Counted from the first letter of the stretch, positions 1-6,480 are shown. The stretch is DNA of 6,625 bases from an uncultured Sphingobacteriaceae bacterium (GCA_946887045.1 CAMPKC010000099.1:1-6625), one strand, 5' to 3'. Made by a program: numbers and translations. The notes: a model not told the origin generated them from the letters alone.

Positions 1-112
1 ATATCATACTATCGACTCAATTGCTTAAATTTGTTAGAAAGAAATAAGGTATTTAATAGAAACCGCTATAAATTTCTGTTAAAAACAACAATTGACATTA
101 AATTTTTGAAAT
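1..112 (+). promoter_or_regulatory. AT-rich region upstream of nirB
   Basis: This leader should hold the nirB promoter, as no other gene is seen in it. The best -7-like match to the Bacteroidota consensus TAnnTTTG is TAAATTTC at 69-76 (7 of 8). The only TTTG upstream, at 30-33, lies about 35 nt away, too far for a normal -33 element, so the promoter is not secure. TTGACATTA at 92-100 resembles one FNR half-site, but the second half is absent. No ribosome binding site is visible before the ATG, which is normal for this phylum. Confidence 0.3.
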
Positions 113-2614
113 ATGCTGCAGGAAAAACCAGTTATAGTAGTAGTAGGAAACGGAATGGTTAGTTATAAGTTTTGTGAAAAACTTATAGCCAAAACAGATG
201 CTTATAAATTAATTGTTTTTGGAGAAGAACCAAGACCTGCGTACGACCGAGTTCACTTAAGTGAATATTTCAATGGAAAATCTGCGGAAGACCTTTCTAT
301 GTCCTCAGCAGGATGGTATGAAGAAAACAATATCGAACTTCATCTTAACGATCCAGTACAGGAAATAAATCGTGCAACTAAAACTATCCACTCGCTAAAG
401 GGAACTGTTCAGCATTACGACTATTTGGTTCTTGCAACAGGCTCATCGGCATTCGTACCAGATATTCCTGGCATTGAAAAAGAAGGAGTTTTTGTTTACC
501 GGACAATTGAAGATCTTGAATTAATAAAAGAATACGCTGCTAAAGCGAAAAACGGCGCCGTTATGGGCGGTGGCTTACTAGGACTGGAAGCTGCCAAAGC
601 TTTACTAGATCTTGGAATCAGTGAAACCCATGTAATTGAGTTCGCTCCAAGATTAATGCCAAGACAAATTGACCAGGCTGGAAGCAGCATGCTGCAAATG
701 AAGCTTAGGGAGCTGGGCCTACAAATCCATTTAAATAAAAGCACTGCAAGAATAGCCGGAGAAGGCAAAATTGAAGCTTTGGAATTTGCAGACGAGTCAT
801 CACTGGCGGTAGACATGCTTGTAATATCTGCCGGAATCAGACCTCGCGATGAACTGGCTAAACTTTCCGGACTGGAAATTGGCACCAGAGGCGGTATCGT
901 GGTAAACGATTTCATGCAAACCAATGACGAAAATATCTTCGCAATTGGAGAGTGCGCATTACACAGCGGAATGATCTATGGCCTGGTTGCTCCTGGTTAC
1001 GAAATGGCTGATGTTGTTGTTGCCAAACTTTCTGAAGCCGACAAAAGCTTTACAGGATTTGACATGAGCACTAAGTTAAAGCTTATTGGCATAGATGTAG
1101 CAAGCTTTGGAGATCCGTTCATTAATGATCCTGATTGCAAAACTGTTTATTTTGAAGACACCAATAAAGGTGTTTATAAGCGAATAAATATCAGCAACGA
1201 CGGCACCACTCTCCTTGGCGGTATTTTAATCGGCGATGCAGATGATTACAACATTCTTTTACAAAACGTTAAAAATAAAATTGCCCTTCCTGCCAATCCG
1301 GAAGATCTAATATTAGGTGCGAGAAATGGTGCAGTAAGTGAAGGATCCGGAATCATGAGCCTACCGGACGATGCGATGATTTGCTCATGCGAATCAGTAA
1401 GCAAAGGCGCTATTTGCGATGCGGTAAAGCTGGATAACATTACCACATTAGATGGAATAAAAAAATGCACTAAAGCAGGAACATGCTGCGGAGGTTGCGT
1501 ACCCCTGGTAAAAGATTTAATTGCCGGAGCAATGAAAGAAAACGGATTATACGTTAAAAATGTAATCTGTGAACACTTCGATTACTCGCGTCAGGAATTA
1601 ATCGACCTGATGAAAATCAACAACGTTCGTTCGTACGATGAGGCTCTTGATCATTTTGGAAGAGGCGACGGTTGCGAAACTTGTAAACCAGCTGTGGCGA
1701 GCATCCTTTCTGGCCTTTGGAATGACTTAATTGTCAAACAAGCACCAATCCAGGATAGCAATGACCGCTATTTGGCAAACATTCAAAAAGGCGGAACATA
1801 CTCTGTGGTACCAAGAATTCCAGGAGGAGAAATTACACCTGATAAGTTAATTGTAATCGGACAGGTTGCTAAAAAATACAACCTCTACACTAAAATCACA
1901 GGCGGTCAACGGATCGATTTATTTGGAGCACATGTAAACGATCTGCCTGCCATCTGGGAAGAACTTATCGAGGCAGGTTTCGAAAGCGGACATGCTTATG
2001 GCAAAGCTTTAAGAACAGTAAAAAGCTGTGTAGGCAGCACCTGGTGCCGCTTTGGTCTGCACGACAGCGTTTCGTTCGCTATTGAAATAGAAGAAAGATA
2101 TAAAGGAATAAGAGCTCCACATAAGCTTAAAGGCGGTGTCAGCGGATGTATTCGCGAATGCGCAGAGGCTCAGTCTAAAGACTTTGGAGTAATTGCTACC
2201 GATAAGGGCTGGAATCTTTACGTATGCGGAAATGGGGGCTCGAAACCTCAGCATGCACTCTTGCTGGCCAGCGATATCGATAAAGAAACCCTTGTTAAAT
2301 ACCTCGACAGATTTTTAATGTTCTATATCAAAACCGCTGATCCATTAGCAAGAACCGCAACATGGTTAAACAAAATGGAAGGTGGAATGAGCTACCTTAA
2401 GAATGTAATTCTTAATGACAGCCTGGGCATTTGCGATCAACTTGAAGAAGAGATGCAACTGTTAGTCGACAGCTTCCATTGCGAGTGGAAAGAAGTCGTA
2501 CAAAATGAAGATCTACGCAAGCGCTTTGTTCACTTTGTGAACGCTCCTGAGGAGAAAGACCCGTCGGTAAACTTCGATTTAATGCGCGAACAGATTAAAG
2601 CGAAGGAGTGGTAA
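113..2614 (+). CDS. nirB: NADH-dependent siroheme nitrite reductase, large subunit NirB
   Basis: Cytoplasmic enzyme that passes electrons from NADH through FAD and iron-sulfur clusters to siroheme and reduces nitrite to ammonium in six one-electron steps. At 833 aa it is close to the usual NirB length (about 850). Residues 5-300 form the pyridine-nucleotide/FAD oxidoreductase part: FAD-binding GNGMVS near residue 12, a second nucleotide-binding GGGLLGLE at 152-159, and FAIGE at 276-280. A BFD-like [2Fe-2S] region follows with C424, C426, C459 and C462, then further NirB-type cysteines C486, C521 and C524. The C-terminal half is the sulfite/nitrite reductase ferredoxin-like and catalytic part. 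C639, C645, C679 and C683 (Cx5C and Cx3C) are the expected [4Fe-4S]/siroheme ligands, with APHKLKGG between the pairs. An in-frame TGA at 107-109 fixes the start. NirD follows 96 bp downstream, so the pair makes one holoenzyme. All key residues are present and no frameshift is seen. Whether the enzyme serves assimilation or nitrite detoxification cannot be told from sequence. Confidence 0.97.
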   Translation: MLQEKPVIVVVGNGMVSYKFCEKLIAKTDAYKLIVFGEEPRPAYDRVHLSEYFNGKSAEDLSMSSAGWYEENNIELHLNDPVQEINRATKTIHSLKGTVQHYDYLVLATGSSAFVPDIPGIEKEGVFVYRTIEDLELIKEYAAKAKNGAVMGGGLLGLEAAKALLDLGISETHVIEFAPRLMPRQIDQAGSSMLQMKLRELGLQIHLNKSTARIAGEGKIEALEFADESSLAVDMLVISAGIRPRDELAKLSGLEIGTRGGIVVNDFMQTNDENIFAIGECALHSGMIYGLVAPGYEMADVVVAKLSEADKSFTGFDMSTKLKLIGIDVASFGDPFINDPDCKTVYFEDTNKGVYKRINISNDGTTLLGGILIGDADDYNILLQNVKNKIALPANPEDLILGARNGAVSEGSGIMSLPDDAMICSCESVSKGAICDAVKLDNITTLDGIKKCTKAGTCCGGCVPLVKDLIAGAMKENGLYVKNVICEHFDYSRQELIDLMKINNVRSYDEALDHFGRGDGCETCKPAVASILSGLWNDLIVKQAPIQDSNDRYLANIQKGGTYSVVPRIPGGEITPDKLIVIGQVAKKYNLYTKITGGQRIDLFGAHVNDLPAIWEELIEAGFESGHAYGKALRTVKSCVGSTWCRFGLHDSVSFAIEIEERYKGIRAPHKLKGGVSGCIRECAEAQSKDFGVIATDKGWNLYVCGNGGSKPQHALLLASDIDKETLVKYLDRFLMFYIKTADPLARTATWLNKMEGGMSYLKNVILNDSLGICDQLEEEMQLLVDSFHCEWKEVVQNEDLRKRFVHFVNAPEEKDPSVNFDLMREQIKAKEW

Positions 2615-2627
2615 AACGCCCCCATTA

Positions 2628-2668
2628 GCTTGGCGAAGGGACGACTGAATGCCGCGAATTCGCCGGGC
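2628..2668 (+). repeat. GC-rich hairpin between nirB and nirD
   Basis: The gap between the two subunit genes contains a GC-rich block in otherwise AT-rich intergenic DNA. Positions 2628-2637 (GCTTGGCGAA) can pair with 2659-2668 (TTCGCCGGGC) as a 10-bp stem with two G-U pairs and a 21-nt loop. The perfect palindrome GCGAATTCGC at 2654-2663 overlaps the right arm and offers a competing fold. No T tract follows directly (ATTTTAAAA begins at 2670), so it does not look like a strong terminator. It could be an mRNA processing or stabilising element that sets the nirB:nirD ratio, or a copy of a dispersed intergenic repeat. The role is inferred. Confidence 0.5.
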
Positions 2669-2710
2669 CATTTTAAAAACAAGATTGATTGAATTATTAA
2701 ATATAAAAAT

Positions 2711-3073
2711 ATGGAAGCCGCAACAGATACTCTTAAATGGATTTTGGCCTGCACCACTACAGATGTACCAGAAAACGGTGGTGCCTGTGTAAAACATGGC
2801 GAAGAACAAATAGCTGTTTTTAATTTCACTCGCCGTAACGAATGGTACGCAACGCAAAATCTATGTCCTCATAAACAACAAATGGCGCTTGCCAGAGGCA
2901 TGATAGGAAGCACCGGCGAAGAGTGCGAACCTAAAGTAGCCTGTCCGTTTCATAAGAAATCTTTTTCGTTAACGTCGGGCGAATGCTTGAGTGGAGAAGA
3001 ATATCAAATAAAAACATATCCGGTTAGAGTTATCGATGATAAGGTATATATCGGAATAAAAGAAACAGCTTAG
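2711..3073 (+). CDS. nirD: Nitrite reductase small subunit NirD, Rieske [2Fe-2S] type
   Basis: Small partner of NirB in the cytoplasmic NADH nitrite reductase. The 120-aa protein is a single Rieske-fold domain, slightly longer than E. coli NirD (108 aa). C52-P-H54 and C78-P-F-H81 form a complete CxH...CxxH ligand set for a [2Fe-2S] cluster, followed by SFSLTSGECL at 84-93, the usual GxxY/F-type strand region of Rieske-like NirD. From memory, E. coli NirD has the fold but not these ligands, so this belongs to the cluster-bearing branch. A TGA at 2690-2692 is in frame upstream and 2711 is the first ATG after it, so the start is firm. It is probably co-transcribed with nirB and ends 29 nt before a strong terminator. 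A stand-alone Rieske ferredoxin is the alternative, but its position next to nirB and its length argue for NirD. Confidence 0.93.
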   Translation: MEAATDTLKWILACTTTDVPENGGACVKHGEEQIAVFNFTRRNEWYATQNLCPHKQQMALARGMIGSTGEECEPKVACPFHKKSFSLTSGECLSGEEYQIKTYPVRVIDDKVYIGIKETA

Positions 3074-3102
3074 TTTATGGCTGTTGTTGTTAAATAAAAG
3101 GT

Positions 3103-3128
3103 CCCCGGTAGAAATACCGGGGTTTTTT
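3103..3128 (+). terminator. Rho-independent terminator of nirBD
   Basis: CCCCGGTA (3103-3110) pairs perfectly with TACCGGGG (3115-3122) around a GAAA tetraloop (3111-3114), followed by six T (3123-3128). It starts 29 nt after the nirD stop codon. It closes the nirBD transcription unit and shows that the molybdenum-cofactor genes downstream need their own promoter. Confidence 0.95.
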
Positions 3129-3200
3129 GTGCCATTTTATTGCACTAAAACTCAAGGCATAAAGATTTCATACCGGATAGGTAAAGCATTTTTAAACCTT

Positions 3201-3208
3201 TATCTTCG
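3201..3208 (+). promoter_or_regulatory. Candidate -7 promoter element of moaCB
   Basis: TATCTTCG matches the Bacteroidota -7 consensus TAnnTTTG at 7 of 8 positions and lies 33 nt before the moaCB ATG, giving a predicted leader of roughly 25-30 nt. A promoter is needed here because the nirBD terminator ends at 3128. No TTG-type -33 element is found at the usual 19-21 nt spacing upstream, so the call stays tentative. Confidence 0.33.
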
Positions 3209-3241
3209 TGTCTTCGAGCCTTTATGGCAAATTGAAAATCC

Positions 3242-4192
3242 ATGCGTGATATTACAAGCAAACAAATAACACTTCGGACAGCACGAGCAATAGCAGTACT
3301 TTTTTGCTCGGCTGAAACCATATCTCTGATCAAGAATGATCAGCTCCCAAAAGGAAATCTATTTGACGTGGCCCGCGCCGCCGGCTTTATTGGCGCTAAA
3401 CTTACACCACAACTCCTCCCCCATTGCCATCCGGTAACCATTGACGGGATGGATATGAGTTTTGATTTTATCGACAAGGAAAAGCACAGCGAATACTTCG
3501 GGGAAAACATTTTATCAAGAGACGGGATTGTGATTCTAGGAAATGCAAAGTCAATTGGCAGAACCGGGATTGAAATGGAGATGCTCACCGCAGTTTCTGT
3601 GGCAGCTCTTGAAATTTATGATATGCTCAAGCCCGTTGATACCAATCTGGAAATAGGCAATATTAAACTCTTAGAGAAAAAAGGCGGAAAAAGCGACCGT
3701 AAAAAATTCTTCTCCACTTCTCCCACATGTGCGGTTTTGGTATGCTCCGATTCTACAGCAGAGGGAAAAAGAAAAGACAACAGCGGTAAGTTAATTTGCC
3801 AAATGCTGGAAAATGTAAACGCAACAGTTGTTCATTATTCAATTGTTCCGGATGAAAAAACGCAAATCCAAGAGCAGATCAGAAAATGGGCTGCAGAAGA
3901 CATACACTTTATTTTCACAACAGGTGGTACGGGCCTTGGACCAAGAGACAACACTGTTTCTGCTGTTAGCGAAATTTTAGAGCGTGATGCAGAAGGTATC
4001 ATGGAAGCAATACGCACATACGGACAAATGCGGACTCCACTTGCAATGATGAGCCGGGGAGTTGCCGGATCGATCGGACAAACATTGATAGTCACCCTTC
4101 CCGGAAGCAGCGACGGCGCAAGAGAATCTATGGAAGCCATATTGCCAGCGGTGTTTCACGCAAGGAAAATGATGAAAGGTGGCGGACATTGA
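3242..4192 (+). CDS. moaCB: Bifunctional molybdenum cofactor biosynthesis protein MoaC-MoaB
   Basis: A 316-aa fusion of two Moco enzymes. Residues 1-150 are MoaC, which with MoaA makes cyclic pyranopterin monophosphate from GTP. K37 (in KGNLF), H63 (PHCHP), D127 and K130 (IYDMLK) align with E. coli K51, H77, D128 and K131, and GIEMEMLTA lies at 109-117. After a short basic linker (about 149-160), residues 161-310 are a MoaB/MogA-type domain that adenylylates molybdopterin before metal insertion. It carries VCSDS at 167-171, TTGGTGLGPRD at 226-236 and LPGSSDGARE at 286-295. D204 and D236 match the catalytic pair D49 and D82 of E. coli MogA by my alignment. An in-frame TGA at 3233-3235 fixes the start, and the protein begins directly at the conserved MxDIT, lacking the roughly 14-residue lead of E. 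coli MoaC. Downstream moeA carries out the next step. The KGN in place of KGD at 37-39 is the one visible departure in the MoaC motif. Confidence 0.93.
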   Translation: MRDITSKQITLRTARAIAVLFCSAETISLIKNDQLPKGNLFDVARAAGFIGAKLTPQLLPHCHPVTIDGMDMSFDFIDKEKHSEYFGENILSRDGIVILGNAKSIGRTGIEMEMLTAVSVAALEIYDMLKPVDTNLEIGNIKLLEKKGGKSDRKKFFSTSPTCAVLVCSDSTAEGKRKDNSGKLICQMLENVNATVVHYSIVPDEKTQIQEQIRKWAAEDIHFIFTTGGTGLGPRDNTVSAVSEILERDAEGIMEAIRTYGQMRTPLAMMSRGVAGSIGQTLIVTLPGSSDGARESMEAILPAVFHARKMMKGGGH

Positions 4193-4271
4193 AGACAAAG
4201 GATAAGGGAGACGAAGGATGAAAGATAAAGGATTAAAGACAAAGGATGAAAGACAGAGAATGAAAGACAAA
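4192..4271 (+). repeat. Short tandem direct repeats, 14-nt unit AAGACAAAGGATGA
   Basis: Immediately after moaCB, with the first copy overlapping the last base of its stop codon, an approximate 14-nt unit is repeated. Copies are at 4192-4205 (one change), 4209-4221 (shortened and altered), 4222-4235 (two changes), 4236-4249 (exact), 4250-4263 (two changes) and a partial copy at 4264-4271. The tract is almost pure purine on the + strand and shows no coding pattern. Its complement recurs at 4300-4348. This is a low-complexity intergenic repeat of unknown role, possibly prone to slippage. Confidence 0.8.
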
Positions 4272-4299
4272 TTCCAAGTTTTCTTCCATCAAATTACCC

Positions 4300-4348
4300 A
4301 ATCCTTGTCTTTTATACTACCAATCAGGTAATCTTTTGTCTTTTGTCC
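4300..4348 (-). repeat. Inverted copies of the moaCB-moeA spacer repeat
   Basis: Two pyrimidine-rich stretches are reverse complements of the upstream repeat. AATCCTTGTCTTTTA (4300-4314) pairs with the region around 4234-4247 apart from one missing base, and 4329-4348 reads GGACAAAAGACAAAAGATTA on the - strand. A further short inverted pair, ATTACC (4293-4298) and GGTAAT (4327-4332), lies within the block. A transcript crossing the spacer could fold into a long, imperfect purine-pyrimidine stem. It could weaken read-through into moeA or act as a two-way terminator, but this is inference. Confidence 0.65.
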
Positions 4349-4376
4349 CTATTTTCATACTCTTAAAAAGCAACAA

Positions 4377-5561
4377 ATGATATTCTACCGGGAAGCGCAA
4401 CAAATTATAATATCACACGCAAATTCTTTTGGCACAGAAACCATCGATCTAGATGAAGCCGACGGAAGGGTTTTGGCTGAAGATATCTTTGCCGACAGAG
4501 ATTACCCCCCTTTTAACCGCTCTGCCATGGACGGCTATGCGATAAGATTTGAAGATTGGGAAAAGGGAATCAGGAACTTCGAAATACAAGAGGTTATTTT
4601 TGCGGGGAAAATGCCTTACAAAGAATTAAAAAGCGCTTCTGCTTTTAAAATCATGACTGGAGCCGCCGTACCCTTCCCTGCAAATACAGTGATTCGAAAA
4701 GAAGATGCTGTAGAATCAGGAAACATAGTTTCCTTCAATACTGAAATTGTAAAAGAATTTAAGAACATAGCCCAAAAAGGGGAAGATCTGAAAAAAGGCA
4801 GCCTGGCAGTTCCAGCAAAAACTGTTTGCAGACCTGCCGTAATTAGCACACTTGCAACAGTTGGAAAGTCAAGAATAAAAGTAGAATCGCTCCCAAAAGT
4901 TGCTTTGTTCACAACCGGTAACGAGATAAAAGGCCTGGACGAAGAAATCTCGCAAGTAGAAATAAGAAACAGCAATTACTATATGTTGAAGTCTCTATTA
5001 AAAGAGTGGAATATTTCGCCTGCAATTTACCGGCACCTTAACGATGATAACCTAGAGCTTAAGAACAACATAGAAAGTGCGTTAAAATCCGACATAGTTA
5101 TATTGAGCGGAGGCGTTTCTGCCGGGGACGCAGATTTTGTACCGGAAGTTCTGGAGAAACTCGGCGTTCAAAAACTTTTTCACAAAATCGCAATCAAGCC
5201 CGGAAAACCCATTTGGTGCGGAAAGATGAGTCAAGGCCCCATGGTTTTTGCTTTACCTGGAAATCCATTCTCCTCCTTTGTAACTTTCAAGCTTTTTATC
5301 GATGTTTTTTTAAAAAAATCGTTAGGATTTGAGACCAATACCATTTTTCAAAGCACTTTTAAAGGAAAAAAGGAAAAGAAAACAGCTTTTGATGAGTTTT
5401 TCCCTGTAAAATTTTGCGATAACGGAAATAAAATTGAAGCAACGAGACTAAATGGATCCGGAGACATAAGATTGGGCATAGATGCCGATGCTCTGGCAAT
5501 TCACCCGGCAGAGGTAGATTTAATATCGGAAGGTCAGCTGATCCGATATTATATATTATGA
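4377..5561 (+). CDS. moeA: Molybdopterin molybdenumtransferase MoeA
   Basis: Inserts molybdate into adenylylated molybdopterin to make Moco, the step after the MoaB/Mog reaction encoded just upstream. At 394 aa it is close to the E. coli length of about 411. Motifs run in the family order: PPFNRSAMDGYA at 44-55 (D52 matching E. coli D59), IMTGAAVP at 92-99, GEDLKKG at 135-141, then the MoCF-biosynthesis domain with FTTGNEI at 178-184, SGGVSAGDAD at 244-253, IKPGKPIWCG at 273-282 and ALPGNPFSSF at 292-301. A C-terminal beta-barrel domain of about 75 residues closes the protein. The ATG at 4377 puts the conserved N-terminal YREAQQII helix right at the start, as expected. The gene lies 184 bp after moaCB across a repeat-filled spacer, so co-transcription is plausible but not certain. 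Its 3' end carries a perfect inverted repeat and converges on the regulator gene. Confidence 0.95.
   Translation: MIFYREAQQIIISHANSFGTETIDLDEADGRVLAEDIFADRDYPPFNRSAMDGYAIRFEDWEKGIRNFEIQEVIFAGKMPYKELKSASAFKIMTGAAVPFPANTVIRKEDAVESGNIVSFNTEIVKEFKNIAQKGEDLKKGSLAVPAKTVCRPAVISTLATVGKSRIKVESLPKVALFTTGNEIKGLDEEISQVEIRNSNYYMLKSLLKEWNISPAIYRHLNDDNLELKNNIESALKSDIVILSGGVSAGDADFVPEVLEKLGVQKLFHKIAIKPGKPIWCGKMSQGPMVFALPGNPFSSFVTFKLFIDVFLKKSLGFETNTIFQSTFKGKKEKKTAFDEFFPVKFCDNGNKIEATRLNGSGDIRLGIDADALAIHPAEVDLISEGQLIRYYIL
5521..5551. terminator. Perfect 10-bp inverted repeat at the moeA 3' end, possible shared terminator
   Basis: TAATATCGGA (5521-5530) and TCCGATATTA (5542-5551) are exact reverse complements around an 11-nt loop that itself contains the palindrome TCAGCTGA. 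The stem lies in the last 13 moeA codons and ends 8 nt before the moeA stop. Seen from the other strand it lies 28 nt after the regulator stop codon. No T tract follows on either strand (the nearest, on +, is at 5576-5580), so it is not a classic rho-independent terminator. Its place between convergent genes suggests a two-way terminator or 3'-end stabiliser. Confidence 0.45.
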
Positions 5562-5578
5562 TACTTACTGAAGCGTTT

Positions 5579-6295
5579 TTATAAAATCCCGGCTTCCACC
5601 GCAGTAACCACCTGATGTGTCAATTTAGCCAAGCGCACCTCATCAGTAATCATTATACTCTTTCCCGATAACTTTATCATCTTATCCTGAACCAGGTCAT
5701 TAATTATCCTGAAAACAGTTTCGTAGGTGGCACCTGCATATGAGGCGAGATCTTGCCTGGTTAGTTCAATATCAATAAATCCATGTTCCGTCAGACCAAA
5801 ATTTTGTTTTAAAGAGATTAAGGCCTGTGCCACCCTTCCTTTTACAGACATGTGTGCGAGATTCCGCATTTTTCGCTCGGATTCCTGGAGTTCATCAGCA
5901 AAAAACATCATTAAAGTATAAGCAAATTCATTATTCACTTTTAAAGTTGCATTAAAGAAATCAATATCAATAAAACAAACAATGCACGACTCGAGCGCTG
6001 TTGCTGATACCGGGTATACTAAATTAGTACCCAGACCCCTGTGCCCGAAAATCGCGCCCTTTTTGGCAAAACGAATAATAAGCTCCTTATCATTGCCCCA
6101 TTTTTTATGAACTTTTAAATTCCCTTCATATACAAAGTAAACACCTTTAACAGGCTCGCCCTCGCGAAAGATAACCTCTCCTTTTTTAAATTGAAAATTA
6201 ACTCTATGCTCGCCCAAAGCGGGCAACCATTCTTTTAAGCAAGTCTTACACATAAAACAGCTATTCAAATCACAAGGAACTTTACTCTTTTTCAT
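5579..6295 (-). CDS. Crp/Fnr-family transcriptional regulator with N-terminal cysteine cluster
   Basis: DNA-binding regulator of 238 aa. The N-terminus has C8, C13, C16 and C19 (Cx4Cx2Cx2C). A cyclic-nucleotide-binding-like beta-roll spans about residues 30-115, with KKGEVIFREGEPVKGVYFVYEG at its core (positions 37-58). C107 in the IVCFID strand aligns with E. coli FNR C122, and C104 is nearby. A long dimerisation helix lies at about 122-150. A winged helix-turn-helix spans about 150-220, with recognition segment TRQDLASYAGATYETVFR at 179-196. E192 and R196 match the base-contacting Glu and Arg of FNR, while the FNR Ser position is F195. The cysteines fit an oxygen- or NO-sensing [4Fe-4S] cluster, but that is inference. 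A TAA directly before the ATG fixes the start. It converges on moeA with a 17-bp gap. Control of the nirBD and Moco genes is plausible from neighbourhood only. Confidence 0.9.
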   Translation of the reverse strand: MKKSKVPCDLNSCFMCKTCLKEWLPALGEHRVNFQFKKGEVIFREGEPVKGVYFVYEGNLKVHKKWGNDKELIIRFAKKGAIFGHRGLGTNLVYPVSATALESCIVCFIDIDFFNATLKVNNEFAYTLMMFFADELQESERKMRNLAHMSVKGRVAQALISLKQNFGLTEHGFIDIELTRQDLASYAGATYETVFRIINDLVQDKMIKLSGKSIMITDEVRLAKLTHQVVTAVEAGIL

Positions 6296-6366
6296 TTATA
6301 AATATCTTTTACTGATAAAGCATTTGCTCTCTATTGAGAAAACATAAACTGAAGATCGGTTAAAAA
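6296..6366 (-). promoter_or_regulatory. Upstream region of the Crp/Fnr-type regulator
   Basis: AT-rich stretch before the regulator start codon, expected to contain its promoter. On the - strand TATGTTTT (6339-6346) matches TAnnTTTG at 7 of 8 positions, about 44 nt before the ATG. The nearest TTG upstream is 25 nt away, slightly too far for a standard -33 element. TATC at 6303-6306 and GATA at 6314-6317 form a small inverted pair close to the start, but this is too short to call an operator. Confidence 0.25.
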
Positions 6367-6480
6367 ATGAACAACCCAACAAGACTTATATCATATATAT
6401 ATAACACATACTTAAGGGGTGCTAATAGCCGTAAATTAATGACTTTTTTCGCAATTACCTTAAAAACCAGAAGAATTTAT

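Noticed and set aside
92..105. TTGACATTAAATTT upstream of nirB as an FNR box
   Set aside because: Only the left half approximates TTGAT. The right half should read ATCAA and reads AATTT, so there is no dyad symmetry to support it.
496..924. 142-aa - strand frame opposite nirB, and similar antisense frames opposite nirD, moaCB and moeA
   Set aside because: They lie wholly or mostly inside well-supported genes, are rich in Ser/Pro/Ile as expected from antisense translation, and match no known domain.
2684..2699. TTGATTGAATTATTAA before nirD as an FNR box
   Set aside because: The left half is perfect, but the right half at the required spacing is TTATT rather than ATCAA.
3084..3269. 61-aa + strand reading frame between nirD and moaCB
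   Set aside because: It starts before and reads through the nirBD terminator stem and overlaps the moaCB start in another frame. The protein has no recognisable pattern.
4192..4348. CRISPR array in the moaCB-moeA spacer
   Set aside because: The repeats are 14 nt, degenerate and directly abutting with no unique spacers, so they are simple tandem repeats.
5570..5596. GAAGC...GCTTC hairpin between moeA and the regulator as a terminator
   Set aside because: The stem is only 5 bp with a 17-nt loop, and the T run lies within the loop rather than after the stem.
6415..6441. AAGGGGTGCTAATAGCC resembles the 5' part of a TPP riboswitch
   Set aside because: The conserved CUGAGA is replaced by CCGTAAA, and the second half of the aptamer (ACCTGA...TAATGCCAGCG...GGGA type) is missing downstream. 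The match is short and can be chance.
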